Assembly (NCBI RefSeq): GCF_945859705.1
Contig: NC_079135.1
Coordinates: 123,932,551 to 123,996,550 of the forward strand
DNA length: 64,000 nucleotides
Source: Episyrphus balteatus
Lineage: Eukaryota; Arthropoda; Insecta; Diptera; Syrphidae
Direction: 5' to 3'
Part shown: positions 25,710 to 35,973 of the stretch, piece after piece
Position numbering within the stretch: position 1 is the stretch's first letter
Layout of the letters: each line of letters opens with the position of its first letter
Program-made: the position numbers and the translations under genes
The notes under the pieces: model-generated
The model's input: the letters and a program-made list of their open reading frames with translations, nothing else
Told to the model about the DNA's origin: nothing
Databases searched by the model: none

Positions 25710-27602
25710 ATTGTTGCAATTAGCAATATCAAGATTTCGAAAATATTTTACGGAATGAACTCAGAAGTATAAAGAACTTTAAGCATTAAAACTAAATTAA
25801 AGTAGGTACATGAGCATGTTAATTAGGTACAATAATTTCTCAATTTGTTGATATTGGTACAAATTACATCGTACATTACCCAATTTTCTCTGATTATCCC
25901 ATGTTATACCTTTTTTAGCTACCACCAGATTATGTTAAATTTTAATTAACATACCTCTACCATTGTGATTGCTTAAAAATTTATCATTATTTGAATTATT
26001 AAAATTCAAATTACTTTGAGGGAAATAATTTAATTTTGGTGTTTTGTGTTTGATGAATTTTAGCCACAAAAGAGAGTAAAATTCACATGCATATAAAATA
26101 TTTGCGACCCAAATTTTATTGGATTTATTGAAATTGGCAGAACGAGTATAATGAAAACTATACACATTTATTTTGGTTAGACTTTATTGTAGGTAATACG
26201 ACGTACTTATGGAATGTAAATTATCTGCGATAGTTATTTGCAAATATATGGTTTGAAAGGTACACCAGGTTTTTGTGTGTATATTAACTGATTAGAGGCA
26301 ATTTGCATTCAATAACAAATTCATTATTCCTACGGGTATATAAAATAAAAGGTACGTGATGTCCTATTTATTTTAAGTCTACCACAAAATTCGATTGAAA
26401 ATAAAATATTCAGACAAATTTAACTAGAGTGAAAATTTCCAGTATACAAAAATAGAAGCTGGCGATGTTTTTAAAATTTAAATTAGTTAAAAGGTTTTAA
26501 AAGTCTTAAATGTTGAATGCAAGCCCAAAAAACTAAATTTCGACATGGTTATCTTTAACAAATTCTTGCTTTTTTTGTAGGCATGGTAGAAATATGATTG
26601 AAGCGTCATATAAAAGGTGAAATAATAAGATTTCAGATTATATAAAATTTATTTTAGGTTGTCATTTAAAAAAATGGACTTTAAGGTAATTGAAGAAAAA
26701 GAAGATTGATTTTTTTGCTTTTTTTTATGAAAATTGATTGGGTTCAAAATGTTTTAGCGATTTTCAACGGCGGATCCAGGGGGGGGCAGGGGGAACGTGC
26801 TCCCCCCCCCCCCCCCCCCTAGAACTGGTTCATGCTTAAAGCAAATCAAATGATAAGAGTTGTTAAAATATATGAAAAATAACAGAAAGAACTTGAGTGA
26901 AACTCTTGTCTATTTCTGGCTGAAAATGCGAATTTTATTGTTTGTTGCATCCCTTTTCCATGAAAAGCTCCACCCCAAAAATAAATAAACGACTATTTGT
27001 TGGGTAAACACGAATTTTTTTCGATTTAAAAAAAGTGAATTTTCTAAGTGTTTTTTAAACTTTAAAGTGATTTTGTTGAAAAATTTTGATATGGACATCG
27101 ACAATCAAGGTATGAATGGTATTCTAAACAAAATTCAATTGCATGCAGCTCTATCTTTCATACGGAGGGGTTAAAGTACACAGTTAAAAAATTTTTTCGT
27201 TGTTTTTTTTTTAACATTTGTGTTTTTAAAATAGCGCAACACGTCACAACATTGCATAACCTATATATTATTGAACTGCTGGATATGTAGAACAATCTTG
27301 CATTTCAAGAGTTTTCCCAAGTTTGCACCCCCAAAAATAAAGACACCTTGAAAAAAAACTCCTCAAAAGCAACCTCTACTTATAGATTTTTATAAAATAT
27401 TATGTTTTTAAGAAAATTTCTCCACGGAAACCTTTAAAAATATGGAAAGAAATAGTGTTCCAAATTTCAAAAGAATCCGTGCAGTAGTTTTGAAGTTATT
27501 AAAATACTCATAACTTGGTCAATTTGGCTCCAATAGACCTACAATTTGAACACAATATTTCTGAGATATACAAAAAATTTTAATGCAAATAAAAAACAAA
27601 GA
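25710..27602. other. Stretch without a gene, includes a GC-rich knot
   Basis: No gene recognised. It contains repeat copy 4 (26537-26765). Next to it is a low-complexity knot at about 26767-26822 with a GGCGGATCCAGG start, a G8 run and a C16-type run. GGCGGATCCAGG next to a G run is a common look of DNA-transposon ends, but I could not find its partner. Confidence 0.5.
26537..26765 (-). repeat. 187-bp-unit dispersed repeat, copy 4 (partial)
   Basis: On the minus strand it contains the unit from the CCAATCAATTTTCAT-like edge through GACAACCTAAAATAAATTTT, a TCTGAAATCTTATTATTTCA version of the landmark, ATATGACGCTTCAATCATAT, and CCATGTCGAAATTTAG. It is a short, diverged piece. Confidence 0.65.
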
Positions 27603-28145
27603 AATCATGTGTGTAATTCACACGTGGTAGAAGTGAAACCTTAAAAAATAATTTTTCTAGAAAAAATCTACCTATTTTTATTCTATCACCTTCAAATCCA
27701 TATTTTTTATATGACAACCTAGATACATTTTATATCATCTGAAAGTTTATTCTCTTAGCTCAAAATATATATATCGATCAAGTATATGAGACATCTACAA
27801 AAAGAGCTAGAATTTTTTGAACTCGATCAATTTAGATCAAAAAAAGCGAAAAAACACGTATTTTTACCTTCTCACACTATTAAATTCATTTTTGTTCCTA
27901 ACAACCTATACAAATTTTTACACCATCTGCAAGCTTATTGTCTTAGCTCAAAATATATATATCGATCAGGTGTATGAGACATCTACAAAAAGAGCTAGAA
28001 TTTTTTAAACTTGATGAAATTTCATCCGAAAAGCAAAAAAACATTTATTTTTATGTTCTCATGCTAATAAATCAATTTTTTTGTTTGACAACCTATAAAA
28101 AATTTTATACCATGTGAAAGCTTATTGTTTCACCTTGAATAATTA

Positions 28146-29131
28146 CACTGTGCAAGTTTGAGACAGGCGCGCGATTAACTGTTTCGCCCTATTTCGGACC
28201 CGAGAAATCCATTGGCATCATTAGTTTTTCGATTTATCGGTACGACTTCGAACAAAATTTTTTTTGAAAGTTTTTTCAATTATTTTGAGATTTTTCCACT
28301 ATTTTTAGTCATTTTCAATCAAAAACAATGTTTATATTGCTAATAATTCTGCTCAAACGTTATTTGCTACATTGTTAACAATTTTGAACAATTTATTTGA
28401 AAGTTTAGTGATTTTTTTTGAATTTTTTTTAAAAAAATCGGAATTTTTTACATTGTTATCGTTTTTTCGCTGTTTTTGTTCTCTTTTGCACAAATACATA
28501 GCATGTTTTCCATTAAAAATTAATTTAACTGTTAATTAAGTGTTGGTTAAACTTTGACATACTATCGATAGCATCGATAACAAAAAAATATCGAGTATAT
28601 CGATACTTCACAAAACTATCGATAGTTTCAATACTTCCAAATTATTTTACCACAAGGCTACCGATATTATCGATAGCTTTGAAATTAATTAAACACAATT
28701 TGAACTGCAAGTTAAGTTTTCGTTTGACATTGGATGTAAACAACGAATTAACATAGTGTTTGGTAGATATCGATATTTTCCATTGTCGATTGTATCGATA
28801 GTTTTAAGAAAAATATCGGTAGCCTTGTGGTATAATAATTTGGAAATATTGAAACTATCGATAGTTTTGTGAAGTATCGATATACTCGATATTTTTTTGC
28901 TATCGATGCTATCGATAGCAGAATTATTAGCAATATAAACAATGTTTTTGATTGAAAAATGACTAAAAACAGTGGAAAATTCTCAAAATAATTGAAAAAA
29001 CTTTCAAAAAAAATTTTGTTCGAAGTCGTACCGATAAATCGAAAAACTAATGATGCCAATGGATTTCTCGGGTCCGAAATATGGCGAAACAGTTATTCGC
29101 GCGCCTGTCAAGAATTTCGATTTGCACAGTG
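28146..29131. mobile_element. 986 bp foldback with TTA flanks, CGATA-rich
   Basis: The termini are CACTGTGCAA at 28146 and its complement TTGCACAGTG ending at 29131, with TTA on both sides (28143-28145 and 29132-29134). The arms are about 200 bp (GACAGGCGCGCG..., GGACCCGAGAAATCCATTGG, CGAACAAAATTTTTTTTGAAA). Most of the interior is also inverted, so nearly the whole element can fold back, except about 210 bp (28350-28560) missing from the right arm. TATCGATA/CGATA motifs are densely clustered at 28560-28920. TTA duplication fits PIF/Harbinger-type elements, but no transposase is present. The minus frame at 28748-29059 is a product of the arm. Confidence 0.8.
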
Positions 29132-29662
29132 TTATGTGTGAATCTTATTTCAAAGATGTCTACAAGAGAAGTTAGAATTTTTTAAAGTCAACCATGTCGA
29201 ATTTCCAGACTGAGATTACGGTACTTCCTACACTGGTAGCTGGTCATCGCCAACAGATCTCCACAGGTGTTTTGAGGTATTTTAAATTTTTTTCAATTTA
29301 AGATTGTGTAACTTGTAGAGCACGTAACGTTATGTTTGATAAATCAAATAAAAGGTTATGTTATAACCAGGGATAGGATGTTGTGGAATTTGCCTTTTTT
29401 TCTTGCTTAATCCTACGACATTATAGATTAAAAACAAACACGTTTCACGTCCCCCTCGTGCCAAATATATGTATTTTATTTTGCCTTTTTTTTGCCTTTT
29501 CTTTCGTTATTGCCTTTTTTTGCCTCTTCTCCTGTTATTGCCTTTTTTTTTGCCTTTTCCTGTTTTTATCTTTTTAGCGTCTTTAAAGTAATGCCTACAC
29601 ACAAAACACTCAAATATACAAACAAAAAGATAATTTACTCAATATATTACTTTCTCAATATA

Positions 29663-30074
29663 ATCAGCCCTATCGAGGTATCCGTTCGGAGAAATTTTCT
29701 ATCGAGGTATCCGTTCCGATTGACATATCGGAGAATCTTCCGATGAAACTAGGCGCCTATCAACGCATTGCGATGAAGTGTGTTCAACAAAGATTTTTTG
29801 ACAGTTGTGCTTTGAATTTCATCGGAAATTCTCCGACATGAAATAGTTGCGGAATATTTTAAGAAAAGTGGAATTTCACAGGTTGGTTGAAATTAAGAAG
29901 ACTTGAGCATCACAAGGATTTTTATTTATTGAATAAATCGCGCTGACATATGTGTCAAATGAATGCGATTGTATACTTTATTTTTTTGTTCAAAAGTGGA
30001 TACCTTGAAAGATATGTAAGTTCCGATCGGAACGGGCCATCGTTTCTCCGAACGGATACCTCGATAGGCCTGAA
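29663..30074. mobile_element. 412 bp MITE with TA flanks, nested in hAT element
   Basis: Its ends are mirror images: CCTATCGAGGTATCCGTTCG at 29669 and CGAACGGATACCTCGATAGG ending at 30069. The symmetry continues outward through TCAG/CTGA. A TA dinucleotide borders both sides (29661-29662 and 30075-30076), which would fit a Tc1/mariner-type MITE. The terminal motif TATCGAGGTATCCGTT also occurs a second time directly after the left end. The exact ends are uncertain by a few bases. Confidence 0.7.
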
Positions 30075-30241
30075 TATCCATATTTAGTATTCACTAATTA
30101 TCCCACAAAAACAAATTCGAGTGAAAAGATCTACCTATGCAACTTGTTTGTCTGCTATTGCTACCATATATTGCCTTCTACGTTCTATTGCGCGGCCGGA
30201 AACCGACACGTTCAAAAGCTAACTACTCAAGCTAACTTACG

Positions 30242-30464
30242 CCTAGTACGCAGCTGAAGCGAAACGAAAAATTTTGAAGTCTCCAAAGTCAATAGCCAAC
30301 ATATTAAAGAAAAAATACCACAAAAAAAAAATTCAAGAAAAAACATCAGAAAATAAGTCTTAAAGCAAAAACAAAACAAATTTAATTTCGTTCAAAATTT
30401 CGTGAAAATTTCGTATGAAAAATTTTGTATGGAAAATTTCGTTTCGTTTCAGCTGCGTACTAGG
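30242..30464. repeat. 223 bp foldback, nested in hAT element
   Basis: CCTAGTACGCAGCTGAAGCG at 30242 mirrors CAGCTGCGTACTAGG ending at 30464, and the arms continue through GAAACGAAAAATTTT. Arm length is about 34 bp with few mismatches. No clear target duplication was found. Confidence 0.75.
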
Positions 30465-31460
30465 ATTTACTCAATTTACAATATTCATGTATGCATATCG
30501 TCGCCCTAGTATTTAAGTGCCGTATGCGGCATTTTTTGATTTTTAGTTAATATATACATAGTTAAAATTTATCTTTTCTACATATATACATGTAATTGGA
30601 CATCTGAAATTTGTTTAGTATTCAAAATATTTAAATTTTTGTCCAAAATGAGTTTGCCGTATACGCCATGAAAATCAGAAGTTTCTTTTGTTCATACACG
30701 TTTGTACGTAAAAAAAAAACATCGTCGTTTGTACGTCAAAAAAAAAAACATCGACGTATGTATGTCAAAACAATTCTCAAAATTTTCATAAATTGCAATA
30801 AAAATTTTGACATAAATGCTAAAATTTGGTGTTTACGTCAAATAATACGTGAATATCTCAGCAACGAAAAAATATAGAAAAAAAGAATAACTGATTTGAA
30901 AACAGCACCCTCGAAAAAAAAAGTGCTTTAATTCGGCTCAACTCGTTTCTACAGATGTATAGAATTCTTTTAGCCCCTTTAAAGTACTCTTAAGGGACAA
31001 TCACAGGCGCTTGTTACCTGAAATTTTTAAAAAAATCATGATTGTTCAAATTACTACAATTAATTTTTATATTTCATTTTTTCTCTCAATAAATGCCTTT
31101 TTATGCCTTTTTGGAAGTTTTATTTTGCCTTTTTTTAAGTTTTTAGGTCCACAAGATCCTATCCCTGGTTATAACTTATAAGCATGCGTATTAAAGTTAA
31201 ACTAAATTTGTATGTGCACTAGATCAAAAGATATAACATGTGTTGGAAAAGAACATCTTCTTACCGTTATCTCCGAATTTTGAATATGAAATTAATTAAA
31301 ATTTTGTACAATTATAATTTATTTAATTACCTATCTACAGTACAAATTTCATTCATCTATCTATTAAAACAAAAAAGTTATAACAAGTTGAAGTCGTGTC
31401 GCTTTTTCGTTTCATCTTGTTTCAAATCACTACGATACTAAAGAAGTTTTCACTTCAAAA

Positions 31461-32435
31461 CTGGATTTCCAGGGAAAAAGTGTATGTTTCAGTTTTTTTT
31501 TTTTAAATTCTTTGAAATTTTAATATTTATTAGAATGTAGTAGGTATTTGACTAAAAACTACCAAGTCATTAAATAATGGTATGAATATGTCCATAATAT
31601 TGCAAAATTTTATACAAATCAATTAAAAAGCGAAACATTTTTTTTTTCTAAATTTCATCTTTAAAACATAATTTCACAAAAACTATTTAATGAAACAACT
31701 TGAGTCAAAAAATAAAATAAAGAATAAATTACTAGCTTTAAGAAAAGTTATAACACAGGATTGTACGTGCATTTAATGATTTTTAATTTTTTTTTTCTCT
31801 CCCGTCTAATCGGGAGGTAAGTGGGTAAGAACTTAAGTGACTTTTACTGTACCAACAGAATGTAAATTTTCCATCCGAATAACTTTTTTGTCATTTGGTA
31901 CATATTTGATGTGGAAAATGTGCCCAAATATTTTTGGCCAGGTTTTAGACCAAAATACCGCACTGTGCGTCTTTAAAATTCGCAGCTTGTCAGTCAGTCG
32001 TATGATACTTCTAACTGTTATTGCTGATTTTTTTGCCAATCCGTCCCTTAAATGGTGAAATTTTGGCATTAGGCCCACAAAATTTATTTATAATTTGCAA
32101 AAGTGTTTCATCTGATTTTTGACTTTCGTTTTTATTTAAATATTAACCTTTTTCCTTACAGCCAATATCCACAAAGGCCATATTTCTCGTCGAGTTAAAT
32201 ATTTATTTTAATCATTAATTCCAAGTATTGTAATTATTATTATGGGATAAATGTGTCCATTACACTAGACATATAATTTTCCAGCTTTAACATCAGCAAA
32301 AAAAAAAATGTAAAAATACAAAAAACCCCGCCATAACAAGCCAAAGCCAGTATTTTTTCCCTTGACTTTATGTTATACGGATATACAAGCTTGTAGGTAT
32401 AGTTTCCTACCTTTCCTTTTGGTGTTGACACAATC
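31461..32435. other. Stretch without a gene, left flank of the 9.3 kb element
   Basis: The frames at 31833-32078 (minus) and 31837-32058 (plus) cover the same bases on both strands and neither is recognisable. The last bases (AATCAG) carry the AG that borders the transposon. Confidence 0.5.
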
Positions 32436-32957
32436 AGCCCAACTAACAAACTCTCCAGAGCTAAGCTCTTGAAATCTGAAAAAAGATCTCATAAGACTCT
32501 TTTATGTCCCATTGCAATACTGAAGAATTAACTCCTTGTTATGAAACTTAAATGGTTCCCATAACTGTTTTATTTTAAGACTTGAACATTTCTGTAGCTT
32601 CGAAGTACTTAAATCTTATAGCTAAATCAATTTTTCGTCTTGGAATAGGATTATACAAACTTAAAGTCTTAAAAGAATCTTTTTATGAAAATTTAGCTCT
32701 AAAAGAAGTTATGTAATCTGTTTAGTCTCATAGCAACACATTTTTAAGAGTTTTAATTACTTTGTATTTCTATAAAAACTCTTAAAAGATCTGAGCTCTT
32801 AATACCTCCTATAACAAGAAACTATTTGGGTTTCGTATAATAAAAGTCTTGCAATAGGATCCTAAAGAGATACTTAATAATAAGAATCATATTATAGGAG
32901 CTAGGATTTGCATTTTCTAATTTGTAAGTAAATATTTCATACACACGTCAAACACAA

Positions 32958-32963
32958 TATAAA
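32958..32963 (+). promoter_or_regulatory. TATA-like box before transposase gene
   Basis: TATAAA lies 35 bp before the ATG at 32993, which would leave a very short 5' leader if used as a TATA box. In such AT-rich DNA this could be chance. Confidence 0.25.
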
Positions 32964-32992
32964 TCGGCTGTTTTCTAGTGAAGTGCATAATA

Positions 32993-35260
32993 ATGGAAAA
33001 TTTTAACTGGAAAAAAGTGAAAAGTTCAACATCTTTTAAAAGAAAAGTTCAAAAAGCATATATAAAGATATTAAATGAAAAAAAAAAAGAAAAAGAAATA
33101 AAAAACATTCACGCACTTGCATTGGATAGTGACCAGCAGTCCAAAGTATCAACTTTGTTGCATATGAGTGATTTTGTTCCAAATATCCCAGTGAATCAAG
33201 CTGGATTGGAAACTTTAAATGAGACTGTTCTTCCAACCCAAATCGAAGTAAGTATGTCCGGCAGAAATTGTTCTCCAAATTTATTTCCAAATTCAGTAGA
33301 TTATTTTCCCTTTCGCAAATGCAAAGCAAGTATTTGGATAAATATTAATTGTTGCACCATTCAATTGCATTTTTCATAGTTTTATTTTTGCAACTATAAA
33401 ACTTACTTTCTATTCCAGCCTCATGACTACGATTCCTCATGCAGTGAAAATTATGAGGAGAACAACACTTTAATGGATGAATTCGTAAAAAACGATTCTT
33501 ATAGAACTAACTTAAGGGAATGGGCAATACAGTTTAATATCAGCCATCAAGCATTGAAAACTTTGTTACTGTTATGCAATAAAAGAAATCCCAATGCATT
33601 GCCAAAAGACCCGAGAACATTACTTCAAACACCTATCGTAACAACCATTCAATCAGTTGGTTTGGAAGGGCAATATTGGCACCAAGGTCTTGGATTTTGC
33701 TTAAGACAATGCTTTAGCGATTTAAATGAAGCAACATGCATTTCAATCAACATAAACATTGATGGTTTGCCAATATTTAACAGCTCAAAACAAGAATTTT
33801 GGCCCATTTTATTCAATATTTTTGAAAAACCTCATTTGAGACCAATGGTCATAGGTATTTACAGTGGTAAAGGAAAACCTTCGAGTCTAGAATCCTATAT
33901 AAGACCCTTTGTAAACGAAGCAAAAGAAATTCTGACCAATGGTGTTGCTGTGAACGACCACGTCAAAATAAAAGTTAAAATTCGCTCATTTATATGTGAT
34001 TCCCCAGCTCGAGCATTTATCAAAGGTAAACATCAATAACATAAAAAACTAGCCAATTTTTAGTTAATTTAATTTTAAATAGGCGTTACCAACTTTAATG
34101 GCCAAAATGGTTGCCAAAAATGCACAACCATTGGAGAATATTCATATATATCTCATTGCAATATATTTCCCAGGACCGAATGCAGTAAAAGAACAGATGA
34201 GGCTTTTCGCCAGAGATCCTGTGACTCGCACCACAAAATTTATACTCCTCTTGAAGAACTTCCCGGCCTTAATATGATTATTAACTTTCCAGTTGCAGAT
34301 TCCTTACACTTAATTGACTTAGGTATCATGAAAAGGCTTCTGATTGGGTGGAGAGATGGAAAGTTTAATAATTTTCGAACAAAATGGAGCGCTCGAGAAA
34401 CTTTTTGCATTTCACAATCTTTAACAAACATAAAAATGCCATCAGAACTCCACAGAGCTGTAAGAGGATTAGATTGTCTGGCCCATTGGAAAGCTCTGGA
34501 ATATCGAACATTTTTATACTATATCGGTATAGTAATTTTGAAAGACCATTTGACACAAGAAGTGTACCAGCACTTTCTTGTATTTTTCTGTGCTGTCACA
34601 ATATGTTCGTCTACTGCATACAATATGCATCTTCATTTGGCCCACGAATTGTTTCTGCATTTTATTGAATTCTACAGAGATATATATGGCGAAGAGCATA
34701 TAACAAGTAACGTTCATAATCTTTCACATGTAGTAGATGACGTCAGATATTTTGGAATCCTATCAACTTTCAATGCCTACCCGTTTGAAAGTAAGCTATA
34801 TCAAATAAAAAACATGTTAAGAAATGGAAATAATGCTTTGGCCCAGGTTGCTAGACGATTGACCGAATCCAGCTATGTACAAACAAATTGTACCTTGAAT
34901 CAGGAACAGAAAAGTAACGATTTAATAAATAACTCGGTACATCTTTCGATGGGTTGTATACTTAATACTGCAAATAATAATAAATGGTTTCTTACAAAAA
35001 ACGACAACAAAATAGTTAGATTCAAAAAAGCATTATTGGGAAAAAATGACGAAATTTGTGTTATTGGTTGTAGTTTAAAAACCCAAGAAAATTTTTTTGA
35101 GACGCCAATTCGTTCTTCGTTTTTAAACATATATTCTTCAAACGGCAAAGAAAATGATCAACAAATATATAGCTTAAATGATATAAAATGTAAGATGGTT
35201 TCCTTAAAATATAAGGATAACCAACATGTTTTTATACCGCTGCTTCACACCACAAATTAA
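32993..35260 (+). CDS. CACTA/TNP2-like transposase, 3 exons, 679 aa
   Basis: This is the likely catalytic protein of the surrounding element. Exons are 32993-33247, 33419-34025 and 34083-35260. The introns (171 and 57 bp) have GTAAGT/CCAG and GTAAAC/ATAG borders, and joining the exons gives one uninterrupted frame. An in-frame GTG lies 15 bases upstream, but the first ATG (32993) is the natural start. Landmarks seen: basic N-terminus; INIDGLPIFNSS around residue 200 followed by FWPIL; FICDSPARAF around 278; GCQKC at 297-301, a zinc-binding-like pair; DSLHLIDLGIMKRLL around 360-374; HNLSHVVDD around 499-507 and FNAYPFES around 517-524. The order DG...WP, CD(S/A)PA, GC..C, D.LHL.DLG, then H.L.H..(E/D)D...YPFE is what I know from TNP2/Transposase_21 with a DUF4218-like tail. 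D200, D279 and D360 or D366 are candidate catalytic acids; that assignment is inference. No stop or frameshift is visible. Family confidence is good, exact superfamily moderate. Confidence 0.85.
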
Positions 35261-35305
35261 AATACCATGTTTTGTTTATTTGGACTCACTTAATTCATTT
35301 CAATT

Positions 35306-35311
35306 AATAAA
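35306..35311 (+). terminator. Poly(A) signal of transposase gene
   Basis: AATAAA, 46 bp after the transposase stop codon and before the inter-gene foldback. Confidence 0.5.
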
Positions 35312-35460
35312 TATCAAGCTGTAAAATATACTTTGTTTTTTTTTTTTTTATTGATCAATTATTTAAGTTTTGTCAGTTGCCGGAAATTTTAACTGTAAGA
35401 TCAAAATTACCGGTGAGAATTTCAAAAACCCCATTTGCATCAAAAACTCATTTGCCAAAT

Positions 35461-35697
35461 CGACGGTTAAACTTCATAACCTCGTAAGTCGTTTTTGACT
35501 TTTTTTTGAAATCTAAAAAAAAACCTCTTAAAACAATTTAAAAAAATGAAAGAAATAAAAAAATTGTTTTTTTAAAAACTCAAATCAACAATATTTTTAT
35601 TTCTTTCATTTTTAAAAAATTGTTTTAAGAGGTTTTTTTCGATTTCTAAAAAAAAAAAGTCAAAAACTACTAACGAGGTTATGAAGTTTAACCGTCG
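35461..35697. repeat. 237 bp foldback between the two convergent genes
   Basis: CGACGGTTAAACTTCATAAC at 35461 is mirrored by GTTATGAAGTTTAACCGTCG ending at 35697. The arms (about 105 bp each) continue with CCTCGTAAGT/ACTAACGAGG, AAAAACCTCTTAAAACAATT and its complement, and AAATGAAAGAAATAAAAA and its complement. The loop is about 25 bp. It lies between the likely poly(A) signals of the two genes, so readthrough from either side would carry a long hairpin. Confidence 0.9.
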
Positions 35698-35783
35698 AAA
35701 TGTTCTTACATCCATAATTCCAGACTCAAATATCAGCTTTTATAATTCAAACAAAAGAAAATATTAGATTTTTTTTAAATATT

Positions 35784-35789
35784 TTTATT
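35784..35789 (-). terminator. Possible poly(A) signal of DUF4806 gene
   Basis: AATAAA on the minus strand (TTTATT on plus), about 185 bp after the stop codon at 35974. It is the first exact hexamer I see downstream. Confidence 0.35.
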
Positions 35790-35973
35790 GAAAAAGAAAT
35801 AATAACAAAAATAAAGCAGGCAAAGTATATTAGGTACATATACAGATTCTTATTTCAAGTTAAGTTAAAAAGTTGAAATAATAAATAAAGTTAAAATAAA
35901 AATAAACGTTTATATAAATAATGCACTGTTTGCATACATATATCTACATAGATATAATGTTCAATAATGTTAT

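Larger units (their letters stand above)
29368..31167. mobile_element. 1800 bp hAT-like non-autonomous transposon
   Basis: The left end CAGGGATAGGATGTTGTGGA and the complemented right end CAGGGATAGGATCTTGTGGA differ at one of 20 positions. The element is flanked by a perfect 8 bp duplication, GTTATAAC (29360-29367 and 31168-31175), inside repeat copy 5. CAGGG termini and 8 bp duplications are hAT hallmarks. TGCCTTTT-type motifs are repeated many times near the left end (29387-29565) and several times near the right end (31093-31135), as expected of subterminal transposase-binding repeats. No transposase frame is present. It hosts two smaller foldbacks. Confidence 0.9.
27603..31460 (+). repeat. 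187-bp-unit dispersed repeat, copy 5, twice interrupted
   Basis: Three consecutive units are regular here: the landmark CAACCT begins at 27715, 27902 and 28089, exactly 187 bp apart each time. The repeat is broken at 28146 by a 986 bp foldback, resumes at 29132, is broken again at 29368 by an 1800 bp hAT-like element, resumes at 31176, and ends at 31460. Removing both insertions restores a sequence collinear with copy 3. The two overlapping frames at 27786-28008 are translations of the tandem unit. Confidence 0.85.

Noticed and set aside
26767..26822. GGCGGATCCAGGGG knot as a transposon end
   Set aside because: It looks like known DNA-transposon termini, but I found no inverted partner and the run of C may be an assembly or low-complexity artefact.
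28748..29059. 103-codon minus-strand frame inside the TTA-bordered foldback
   Set aside because: It crosses the inverted arm of a non-coding element.
33036..33329. 97-codon minus-strand frame opposite transposase exon 1
   Set aside because: It is the antisense shadow of the transposase coding sequence, which has better evidence.
34240..34717. Minus-strand frames opposite transposase exon 3
   Set aside because: Antisense openings only; the plus strand carries the recognised protein.
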